This document shows positions 1 through 7,287 of a stretch of DNA of 46,457 bases, one piece after another (the first letter of the stretch is position 1; every line of letters starts with the position of its first letter). The notes beneath the pieces are model-generated. The model saw nothing but the letters and a program-made list of their open reading frames with translations. It did not search any database and was not told the DNA's origin. The position numbers and the translations under genes were made by a program. The stretch comes from Legionellaceae bacterium. GTDB lineage: Bacteria; Pseudomonadota; Gammaproteobacteria; Legionellales; Legionellaceae. The DNA lies in NCBI GenBank assembly GCA_018061965.1, contig JAGOTG010000010.1:1-46457 (forward strand), given 5' to 3'.

Positions 1-101
1 GCTTTAGATAATTAAGATGACTGTGACTCACTATGCAACTCCTTGTAAAACTTAGCGAACAAAAAATAGATTATATATCTTGTTCACTAATTGTACGAAT
101 G

Positions 102-129
102 TTGCATTTGAAAATTGAATCTAGATAAT
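102..129 (+). promoter_or_regulatory. Putative sigma-70 promoter of the resolvase gene
   Basis: TTGCAT at 102-107 and GATAAT at 124-129 are separated by 16 bases, upstream of the resolvase start at 200. A ribosome binding site TGAGGA lies just before that ATG. A GTCACA/TGTGAC inverted pair (144-149 and 164-169) sits in the leader and could be part of a res or operator site, but this is not established. Confidence 0.4.
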
Positions 130-199
130 GTTGCTTTTAAATCGTCACATAACCGACCGTTTTTGTGACTACTTATAACCAGTTTATTGAGGACAAAAA

Positions 200-813
200 A
201 TGCTCATTGGATATGCCCGAGTTTCAAAAGCCGATGGTTCGCAAACAACCGATTTACAAAGAGATGCCCTATTAGCTGAAGGTGTTCAAGAAGAGCACAT
301 CTATGAAGATCACGCCTCTGGCAAAAAAGATGACCGACCTGGCCTTATCAATTGTTTAAAAGCATTGAGAGAAGGCGATACTTTAATTGTGTGGAAATTA
401 GATCGATTAGGACGTGACCTTCATCACTTGGTTAATACAGTTCACGATTTAACCGCAAAAAATATTGGATTAAAAGTTCTCACTGGTCATGGTGCAGCTA
501 TTGATACAACCACAGCTGCTGGTAAATTGGTATTTGGTATTTTTGCAGCTCTTTCAGAGTTTGAGCGTGAAATGATTAAAGAACGTACTCTTGCGGCATG
601 GCCTCAGCTAGAGCTCGGGGAAGAAACGGCGGGAGACCATATAAAATGACACAGGCAAAACTCCGACTTGCAATGGCGTCACTTGGTCAGCTTGAAACTA
701 AAATCGGCTCTTTATGTAAGGAGCTTGGGATTAGCAAACAAACTTTATATAGACATGTGGCACCAACCGGTGAATTACGAGAAGATGGGAAAAAACTGTT
801 CGGAATGGTTTAG
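200..813 (+). pseudogene. Frameshifted serine recombinase (Tn3-type resolvase)
   Basis: The N-terminal reading frame (200-649) has the serine recombinase catalytic domain: YARVSKADGSQ with nucleophile Ser9, WKLDRLGRDL with Arg69/Arg72, and the long helix motif EFEREMIKERT. The expected C-terminal part (arm ASARARGRNGGRP and HTH with LGISKQTLYRHV) continues in another frame at 598-813. An apparent one-base deletion near 590-600 separates catalytic and DNA-binding halves, so the gene is probably inactive unless frameshifting occurs. Such enzymes resolve cointegrates of Tn3-family transposons; no transposase remains in the window. It marks the left side of the accessory island. Confidence 0.85.
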
Positions 814-875
814 GTGGTGACCGAAAACAATTCAAATGTGATGAATGATTCCGTTACCAAAAGTGTTGCCAAAAG

Positions 876-904
876 TAGACAACCATTGCTGAATTGGGTA
901 TAAT
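876..904 (+). promoter_or_regulatory. Putative sigma-70 promoter for the 143-aa gene
   Basis: TAGACA at 876-881 and a perfect TATAAT at 899-904 are separated by exactly 17 bases. Transcription would start near 911, about 25 bases before the ATG at 936. This supports the 936 gene as real and expressed apart from the broken resolvase. Confidence 0.6.
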
Positions 905-935
905 TAGAACAAAAACAGGATGACATCGAGATCCC

Positions 936-1367
936 ATGCAAAATAAGCACAACCGAAAAAGAAAATCAGACACCTTTTTTTCAACACAGGAAGATACGTC
1001 TATAAACTTGACTGTGAAAAAATTTATAAAATTGTGTTTATATGTTTTTAATGATTTGGAAAAGATAACAACCAAAGCTGCTTACGCAGAAGGTTTTAGT
1101 TCAATTGAACGTCTAGGTAATTCCAAAAACCAAACTAAAAAATTGCTCTTTATAAACAAGTTACCAGTTATATTGCAAAAACTTCATATCAGAGATGAAG
1201 CAATAAAAAGTTTACTAGAACAGTCTGTTCCAGACATATATTTCGATGTGCTTGAAAACCATAGATCCGACATCAGAAATGGTAGCGCAGAATTCGAAGA
1301 GGAATTAACAAAGTTTTCTCAGGAAATACTTGATACTTATCGTACATCTAGAGCGTTTGTACGTTAA
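936..1367 (+). CDS. Hypothetical protein, 143 aa, unrecognised
   Basis: I do not recognise this protein. It is Lys/Asn-rich at the N-terminus (KHNRKRKSDTFF), with a predicted helical middle (residues ~25-90) and an acidic C-terminal segment containing EFEEELTKFSQEIL. It has no signal peptide or membrane segment. A good sigma-70 promoter lies directly upstream. It sits between the resolvase relic and the OTU-domain gene, 82 bases before the latter, so it could be co-transcribed with it. A role as a small regulator or effector partner is possible but unsupported. Confidence 0.55.
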   Translation: MQNKHNRKRKSDTFFSTQEDTSINLTVKKFIKLCLYVFNDLEKITTKAAYAEGFSSIERLGNSKNQTKKLLFINKLPVILQKLHIRDEAIKSLLEQSVPDIYFDVLENHRSDIRNGSAEFEEELTKFSQEILDTYRTSRAFVR

Positions 1368-1449
1368 GACTTAACTGATGTATACATTGAGCTCCCAACA
1401 ATTATTTACATAAAAACATCAAGGCATACATCCAAAAGGAAATTTATAC

Positions 1450-3108
1450 ATGGATGATTCAAGCGAAATTCAATCTGACATAATTGATCGTTATGTAAAT
1501 GAAATTTTACATGTGTTCACTCAACTAAAAAATATTACTATATCTGTTCAACAACGTTTGGGAGCTAAAAAACCTGCTTGGATACCTTTACAACCTAATG
1601 GAGATGAGACAGTTAGAGATCATATTCTATGCAAATATGCTGAATATGATACGGTGGTTTGTCCATTAAGCCAAGACCTGAGTAGTAACAGAAATACGTT
1701 TGATGTTGATCATTTTTATCCAGATGCCAGCCTGATGGATGCGTTAGACAATTTAATTCAAGCGGAAAATCAACCTTTATTGCAAGCAATCAAGAGTTCA
1801 CTTATAAAAAAAATAGGACAAAAGGACGCAAACATTTTAATCCCCAACAAGAGTGGCCAATTAGATGTCACCGGGCTAAAGCAAATCTATTACAATTATA
1901 TCGGCAATCTATGGCCTATTTCCGGCCCTACAAATAGTGCGAAAGGAAAAAAAGCCTCTTTTTCATTTTCTATTTTCACTGTATTAAATAAGCTTGAATT
2001 ACTTTTGCCAACTCCTATTCTACTTAATACAAAGCAACAGTTTTTCTCAGAATTTGGACTGAATTTTAGTGATTATGCAGCTTTAGATCTATCAGAGCAG
2101 GCCAAAGTATTAAGTGAGAATTTAGTAGAAAAGTTTGATAGGCAATGTCTTCATCAGAATTATATTTTACCATATTACATCGGAGAAGAAGGTGAGTTTG
2201 TTTCTATGCTCGATTTTTTTAAGAATTCTTCTATTGGAAAAATAGCTTTTTCTTTCGCTCAGGAAACTGCACGATGGAGTCTTTCTGCTATTTCAATTGG
2301 ACGTTCTATAGCTGCTAATTATATGTCCGAAGACAGTAAAAAGCGTTCATATGCTAAATCTATAGGAAAAGCATTAACTAGTATGCATTACTCGAGGGGA
2401 AAATTACTAGATTCTCAAGATCCAGATAGCCAAAGCACTGGAAGTGCCAGCACAGATACTTTGGAAGGGTTAGAAACTGTGAGCGCGGATCTTAACCATG
2501 TTTATAAAAAAGTTAAAGATCGACATGATACTAAAAGGTTAACTCAAGAAAGAGCAGATTCTGATGAAGGATCTTCATCATTGATAAAAAAAAAATTAGC
2601 TAAGCTAAAAGAAAGCTCAGGAATATCGCAAGAGCACCACCCTGTAGAAAGTGTTGGGAAGGTTCATAAAGTTAAAGGAGATGGAAACTGTTTTTTTAGA
2701 GCCGTAGCAAAAGAATTGGCAAGACAGGAATTAAGTGCTGCTACTCACCAAGAATTAAGGATCCAAGCTGTTCTGTATTTATTGGAGCACCGGGAAGAAA
2801 TATTCCCTACGTTCCCACTTGAAGAAGATGAAGATGTAAATGACTACCTTGAAAGAATGGCTCAGAATGGAGTATATGTTGAGCAACATATTATTGAAGC
2901 ATTAGCAATGGTACTAGATGTTCAGTTAACAATTATTAGAGTTCAAGAGAATGGCGAACAAAATCAAATGTCTATTAATGCCTCAGTAGATCGAAGAGTA
3001 ATAGGGTTGATACATAGAGGTGACGGTGAATTAGCCCACTATGATGCATTAGAATTTGTAGATGATGAAGACGAAGAGACCGCTTCACTGTCATTTTCAA
3101 GTAAATAA
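1450..3108 (+). CDS. OTU-domain cysteine protease (candidate effector) with an HNH-like N-terminal region
   Basis: The C-terminal third is an OTU (ovarian tumour) deubiquitinase-like domain. GDGNCFFRAV carries Asp411 and nucleophile Cys414, and the catalytic histidine is His530 in AHYDALEF; the EQHIIEALAMVLD helix and IGLIHRG strand fit the family. OTU proteases remove ubiquitin, which bacteria lack, so action inside a eukaryotic host is inferred. Residues ~68-168 resemble an HNH fold: CPLS (Cys71), DVDHFYP (His88), GNLWPIS (Asn153) and TNSAKGKK (Asn162, Lys165). A Ser-rich linker (~325-400) joins the parts. The C-terminus has an acidic DDEDEE block before SFSSK, as in many Dot/Icm substrates. 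Start chosen from AAGGA 8 bases upstream. The gene is AT-rich within a mobile island. Confidence 0.85.
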   Translation: MDDSSEIQSDIIDRYVNEILHVFTQLKNITISVQQRLGAKKPAWIPLQPNGDETVRDHILCKYAEYDTVVCPLSQDLSSNRNTFDVDHFYPDASLMDALDNLIQAENQPLLQAIKSSLIKKIGQKDANILIPNKSGQLDVTGLKQIYYNYIGNLWPISGPTNSAKGKKASFSFSIFTVLNKLELLLPTPILLNTKQQFFSEFGLNFSDYAALDLSEQAKVLSENLVEKFDRQCLHQNYILPYYIGEEGEFVSMLDFFKNSSIGKIAFSFAQETARWSLSAISIGRSIAANYMSEDSKKRSYAKSIGKALTSMHYSRGKLLDSQDPDSQSTGSASTDTLEGLETVSADLNHVYKKVKDRHDTKRLTQERADSDEGSSSLIKKKLAKLKESSGISQEHHPVESVGKVHKVKGDGNCFFRAVAKELARQELSAATHQELRIQAVLYLLEHREEIFPTFPLEEDEDVNDYLERMAQNGVYVEQHIIEALAMVLDVQLTIIRVQENGEQNQMSINASVDRRVIGLIHRGDGELAHYDALEFVDDEDEETASLSFSSK

Positions 3109-3419
3109 AGTACCGACGGTGAGTGAGGTTTATTTTTGCGGTAGTAGAAACTGACGTCTCTGGCGGTTTCTACACAAATTCCAGCAAGCAGCGTTAATAA
3201 TGCAATGATGATGTTAATCCATAGATTTTTTGAGCATGGTGATTTTGTATTAAAAACAGACGTTCATTTGTTGTGAACATGACTTCTGAAATCCGTGCAA
3301 TCCACTTCTGAAAATGACAACCACGATCGTTGATTTATAAGGCTTAAGAATTATCAATTTGACGTATCATTATCAAAACGTTGAAAACTCATCATATTTG
3401 AGAGCTTTCAAGTATGCGT
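3109..3419. other. Intergenic gap with one hairpin
   Basis: No convincing gene was seen in these 311 bases. An inverted repeat GTAGAAAC/GTTTCTAC (3144-3151 and 3166-3173, 14-base loop) lies 36 bases after the OTU stop codon and could act in termination between the convergent genes, although no T-run follows. A minus-strand open stretch of about 50 codons encodes a hydrophobic peptide but has no credible start codon. Confidence 0.4.
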
Positions 3420-4079
3420 TTATGAAGGAAATTTAACTTTTCTAGTTGTTAATTGAGATGACTCTTCTCCATCCGCTGCAATATGTTCATGAGCGCTTGA
3501 GCCATAAACCCCGTCTAAACTCCGACGATATATTGCGCTTTCTCCAGGAAATATGTTTTGGATTTGCTCAGACACCATATCCACAGCAGCCCCTGTAAGA
3601 GCCTTGGTTATTTCTTCCACATAATTTAAATATTGTTCAGTATGCTCTGGAGGTCGATTTTCTTTATGAACACTTCGGAGCTCTCGCCAAAACTCTTCAC
3701 TTATTTCCCCTGTTTTTTGAAATTGCTCTTTTTCGTGCAGTAATAGAGAAATCTTGCTATAACAAGACCAATAATTAGTCTTTTCGAAGAATCGCTGTGG
3801 TGCATCTATCCCTCGAAGTAAATTCATATAATCGTGAATTGCACACATCTGTTGCCGGAAAGAAGGCGCAGTTCGTTTAAAATCTGAACTTGTTAAATAA
3901 AGTGAGATATACAAACTCGCCCACACAGAAGATGTAGCTGCATGCAGCAAAGAGCGTGAAAAATATCGCCTGTACTTTTCACCAATTTTTTCCTCTAAAG
4001 CGGGTATGATTTCTCTTTCAAATGCTTTGAATTCTTCTTTTACTAATTTCTCTGAAACATACTCTATTTTTTTTCGCAT
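3420..4079 (-). CDS. Hypothetical protein, 219 aa, second gene of a two-gene operon
   Basis: Not recognised. The protein is mostly predicted helical, basic at the N-terminus (MRKKIEYVSEKLVKEEF), with aromatic-rich stretches around residues 50-60 (SVWASLYISLYL) and 95-110 (RFFEKTNYWSCYSKI). The tail holds an acidic GEES patch followed by basic TTRKVKF. It has no signal peptide. It starts 18 bases after the stop of the 585-aa gene, with GGA about 10 bases before its ATG, so the two are almost certainly co-transcribed. Candidate functions include an effector or a chaperone for the upstream protein; neither is shown by the sequence. Confidence 0.65.
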   Translation of the reverse strand: MRKKIEYVSEKLVKEEFKAFEREIIPALEEKIGEKYRRYFSRSLLHAATSSVWASLYISLYLTSSDFKRTAPSFRQQMCAIHDYMNLLRGIDAPQRFFEKTNYWSCYSKISLLLHEKEQFQKTGEISEEFWRELRSVHKENRPPEHTEQYLNYVEEITKALTGAAVDMVSEQIQNIFPGESAIYRRSLDGVYGSSAHEHIAADGEESSQLTTRKVKFPS

Positions 4080-4097
4080 ATTACTTAATTCCGATTA

Positions 4098-5855
4098 TTA
4101 AGGGTTACCAAAAGAGTTACAACTACTCTTGCCATCTACTCTTTCTTCCTGTGAGACTACCTTTGTCGCACTCACTTTAGGATGCTTCGGTTGAAAATCA
4201 CGAGCATCCTCCATAACTCCAGGCATCTGATCCCAATGGAAGCGTTCTTCAACCATAGTATTGAATTCTACACAAGCATGATCCCACTCTCTTTCTGAAA
4301 GATTTTGTAACCCAGGAAAAGCGTGATTTATCACAATATCTAAGTGTTGAGCAATAATTCCTGGTGCTTTATCACGAATACTTTCAAGTACTTTGTCTAC
4401 TTGTGTCCCCATATCATTCATATCAAGTGTCTGTAATAACTCATTTAATACCTCATCATCTTGAATACGGATTAATTCTTCATATCGCTCTTTCGGATTT
4501 TCCATATCTTCTATTTCACCTAAAACCTGTAAAATATCTTTGCAGCATTGTATTTTTTCTGTAATTTGGGAGCGCTCTGCAATTTGATCCGCAGTTAAAC
4601 GTTTACCTTTTTTGGATCTTGGTAAAAGTTTTTCTAACTCCTTCATCTCCTCTAAAACAGATGACTCAATTTTACCCAAAATGGCCGAAGATGTATACTC
4701 ATAATAATCAAAATCAAATAAATCAAAAATATGACTGGCTATGGCGCCTGACAAGTCTACGCTACTTGAGCTGGAATTTGGCGCCCTACTTCGCATATTA
4801 GAACTAAGCGTCAGCATCTTATCTTCACCCACATTTTCTGTCGTCTTATCTGAATCAGCCACTGAAGATTGTTCAATTAAAGATGCTGCTGGCTCGGGGC
4901 TTATATCGGAAACAATTTTGCGTAAATCCTTCATTGCATTTCGAATTCTTGCCCCTTCTTGCCCTAATTCTTGCCTGGTTTTTGCTCTCCCAGCTCGAGC
5001 ATATAATGTGCTTTCGCTCTGGTTAATAGCCATCAAAATCTGATTAGATAAGTCATCGATAAAATGTGCAAGAACTGCTGCGTAATGGATTTTTACGGAT
5101 TTTTTTATGAATTGCACAGTTGCTTCCTGTTCTGTCTCTCGCAAACCGGCGGTTAATTGCTTGCGTTTACTTTTCTCAAAAAATGGGTTTTTTTCTATCA
5201 ACTCTCGTAATGCTTCATTAAAATGGTCCCATTGCGAAAACGGGGCGAACTGCATCGCTGCTGCCACAAGCAACCCAGGAATATCTGCAATATTTTGCTC
5301 ATCCACTGTTTCTAAAATCGCTGTCACAAATACTATGTAAGCTGTAATGTGAGCACCTTGTTGCCTCCCCAAATAAGTATCAGGCCTTAATGCGGAGACC
5401 GCGAAAAACAATCCTGCTGTCTCTGGATTTACCATCGTCTTTACAAAAAAATTTGCATCAACAACACTTCCTTTTTGTGGCTCAGAATCCGTAGAACCTG
5501 ACTCAGAACGTTTTTCTACTTCTAAAATACTTTCTGTTGCCAGAAGCGAAGATGTCTCTAGTTCGGAGGGCAATGATTTTCCAGGTGGCAGCAGATAATT
5601 TTCCTGCCTAGGGTCCAAAAGAACATCACTAGCAACAACTTCGGCTGATACAGTTTCATGAATATCACCCGCCGTATACGAATCAAACGCGATGTCTCTG
5701 CCACCTATACTCAATCTAGCACTTATTCCAGATTGAAAAATCATGTCATCATCAAAATCAGCCTTAACAGCCCCTCTTCTAGTGCTAACATCACCTTTTT
5801 GAATAGCTTTTTCAATTCCTGAAAATTTTCCCGGCGATTCCTCTTCATTCTCCAT
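4098..5855 (-). CDS. Large hypothetical protein, 585 aa, candidate effector
   Basis: Not recognised. The N-terminal ~140 residues are acidic, Ser/Glu-rich and likely disordered. A predominantly helical region follows at ~140-310, then a Ser-rich linker (~325-375), then a strongly charged helical or coiled-coil region (~385-500) containing EEMKELEKLLPRSKKGKRL. It has no signal peptide and no evident transmembrane segment. An AAGGA ribosome binding site lies about 10 bases before ATG 5855. This multi-domain, low-complexity-linked design in a mobile island is typical of secreted effectors or large cargo proteins, but this is inference. It is the first gene of an operon with the 219-aa gene. Confidence 0.65.
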   Translation of the reverse strand: MENEEESPGKFSGIEKAIQKGDVSTRRGAVKADFDDDMIFQSGISARLSIGGRDIAFDSYTAGDIHETVSAEVVASDVLLDPRQENYLLPPGKSLPSELETSSLLATESILEVEKRSESGSTDSEPQKGSVVDANFFVKTMVNPETAGLFFAVSALRPDTYLGRQQGAHITAYIVFVTAILETVDEQNIADIPGLLVAAAMQFAPFSQWDHFNEALRELIEKNPFFEKSKRKQLTAGLRETEQEATVQFIKKSVKIHYAAVLAHFIDDLSNQILMAINQSESTLYARAGRAKTRQELGQEGARIRNAMKDLRKIVSDISPEPAASLIEQSSVADSDKTTENVGEDKMLTLSSNMRSRAPNSSSSSVDLSGAIASHIFDLFDFDYYEYTSSAILGKIESSVLEEMKELEKLLPRSKKGKRLTADQIAERSQITEKIQCCKDILQVLGEIEDMENPKERYEELIRIQDDEVLNELLQTLDMNDMGTQVDKVLESIRDKAPGIIAQHLDIVINHAFPGLQNLSEREWDHACVEFNTMVEERFHWDQMPGVMEDARDFQPKHPKVSATKVVSQEERVDGKSSCNSFGNP

Positions 5856-5920
5856 AACTATGAATCCTTTTTTTTATCTTAATTATCAGTATAGACAAAA
5901 TATTAATTGCAAAGATGCAA

Positions 5921-6613
5921 CTAACTTTCAAATAACTCTTCTATCGTAGACTGCATTTCCTCTTGGCTAGGCTTTGCATATCGAAATATTTCTTTAATTG
6001 ACACATTCCCACTCATTTCCTGAGCAAAATGTACTCCGTGCTTGTCTGTCACCTTCTTTAAAAAAGTATGCCGAAGTTTATGCGGCGTGAAATCAAATTT
6101 TTCATTATCCTGTAAAAATGCCAAAGCCTGCTTTAATACTCGCTGACTTATTCTATATATATCTAGCGTTTTTAACCTTTCGCCATAACGACCTATAAAT
6201 AAAGGCTCTTCTGATTCGGGATCTCTCTCGGCAAGGTATTTGTCTAAAAAATCTCTTGCTTCTTGTGGAACTGGAACTTTACCCGTCACACGCTTAATTT
6301 TATGACGTACAACATCGTGTAGTCCTTTATTGTAGTATTGATACACATTGAGACTGACTAATTCTGATTCGCGAAGCCCCGTTCCCAACAACACATACAA
6401 TACAGTCGTTTCTAATAATGGATTTTGATTTTTCCTAGTGCAGCTTTTGATTCGTTGCTCGCATGCCGACTTCAACCGCATCAACTGCTTAGATGTCAGT
6501 CCATTCCAATCCGGCGCATCGGTTTGCAAATCTTTAACTTGCATCATCGGATCGCCAGCTAGTAATGGACGTTGTTGATGCAGCCATCGGCCAACATGAC
6601 GAATAGTCGCCAT
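5921..6613 (-). pseudogene. Tyrosine recombinase (integrase), N-terminally truncated
   Basis: The catalytic core is visible: Arg81 in GTGLRESEL, Lys112 in GKVPVP, HKLRH (His178 and Arg181), and nucleophile Tyr212 in EIFRYAKPS. The second conserved histidine (normally SGH in this subfamily) is Asn203 in SGNVSIKE. Only the end of the core-binding domain is present. In frame upstream of the ATG, the bases encode SPKQHFNRV, matching the family's continuation, before a stop codon, so the original N-terminus has been lost. Site-specific integrases move genomic islands; this one is probably a relic. It bounds the accessory island on the right. Confidence 0.75.
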
Positions 6614-6620
6614 AACTCGA

Positions 6621-6710
6621 TTAAAGTGTTGTTTTGGAGATATTTAATTGCTCAGCAATTTTCTTTACTGGGACACTACCATTTTTATCGGAGTCCTGGT
6701 GAGTAGAATG
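6621..6710 (-). pseudogene. Relic of a serine-recombinase-type helix-turn-helix
   Basis: Between stop codons, this frame reads DKNGSVPVKKIAEQL and then NISKTTL before TAA. This is the pattern of the C-terminal HTH of resolvases and invertases, as in LGISKQTLYRHV of the resolvase at the other end of the island. No catalytic domain is attached, and the frame overlaps the lost 5' part of the integrase. It is read here as debris from a second recombinase gene. Confidence 0.5.
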
Positions 6711-6790
6711 CTACCTAACATTTTTTAATTTTTGTGACGATACATCAGGTTCAGGATGATGCGCTTTTGATCTAATTTTAATAAGATAGC

Positions 6791-6818
6791 TTGATTTTTT
6801 TACACAAAAGAGTATAAT
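6791..6818 (+). promoter_or_regulatory. Sigma-70 promoter of the small secreted protein gene
   Basis: TTGATT at 6791-6796 and TATAAT at 6813-6818 are separated by 16 bases. Transcription would begin near 6825, with AAGGGAG as ribosome binding site before the ATG at 6852. Confidence 0.7.
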
Positions 6819-6851
6819 AGTACTATAAATTTTACAACATAAGGGAGTCCA

Positions 6852-7205
6852 ATGTTATCACACCTAAATGCTATGTTTTTAGCGGCGGCTCTCTTTTGTG
6901 CAAATCAGGCTGTGCAGGCTATGAATTTAGACTTAAAACCTAAGCAAGACAAAGTGCTTAACAACTCAACCCTATGGACAATTCATGCCACCTGTCAAAT
7001 TCACGCTGGATCTAGCAAAAAAACCATAAAAATTAAAGGAAACAAGAGTGGCGGTCAGGTCAATGGGAAACATCTCGCCGTAGGTCAAGCCACTTCTGTC
7101 ACAGTATACACGGACAAAACTGTCAAAGTAACTGCCGAACCTGGCGCTCAAGTTACCATTAGTAATATGAGCGATGAGCCGCTTACAGCAGTGTGTTCAA
7201 CCTAA
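6852..7205 (+). CDS. Small secreted hypothetical protein, 117 aa
   Basis: A signal peptide is clear: a short N-terminus and the hydrophobic stretch AMFLAAALFCANQ, with probable cleavage after VQA (residue 23). The mature ~94 residues are Lys/Thr/Ser-rich and predicted beta-strand, with two cysteines (Cys48 and Cys115) that could form a disulfide in the periplasm. The family is unknown to me; similar small exported proteins of unknown function occur in Legionellales. It has its own promoter and a downstream hairpin, so it is a monocistronic unit between the island and kdpD. Confidence 0.75.
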   Translation: MLSHLNAMFLAAALFCANQAVQAMNLDLKPKQDKVLNNSTLWTIHATCQIHAGSSKKTIKIKGNKSGGQVNGKHLAVGQATSVTVYTDKTVKVTAEPGAQVTISNMSDEPLTAVCST

Positions 7206-7224
7206 TAGTTAGGCAAATTCTAGC

Positions 7225-7254
7225 ACGCAACACCCCGAGATCGGGGTTTTGCGT
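7225..7254. terminator. Hairpin between convergent genes
   Basis: ACGCAA + C + ACCCCGA, loop GA, TCGGGGT + T + TTGCGT form a 14-position stem with one mismatch, 20 bases after the stop at 7205 and 34 bases before the kdpD stop at 7288. It can serve both strands. The T-run is short (inside the stem), so intrinsic termination is probable but not certain. Confidence 0.6.
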
Positions 7255-7287
7255 AAGTCCTGATTGAAAAATCAACGGGCGCCCTCT

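Noticed and set aside
854..1075. Minus-strand 73-codon frame
   Set aside because: It lies antisense to the 936-1367 gene, which has a good promoter, and its peptide looks like a reverse translation artefact.
3120..3260. Minus-strand open stretch encoding a hydrophobic ~50-residue peptide
   Set aside because: It has only an ACG at its upstream end, no ribosome binding site and no recognisable family, so it is not annotated as a gene.
160..6738. TTTTTGTGAC direct repeats (160-169 and 6729-6738) as the island's attachment sites
   Set aside because: Ten AT-rich bases are too short and simple to claim att sites; mentioned only as a hint under the island finding.
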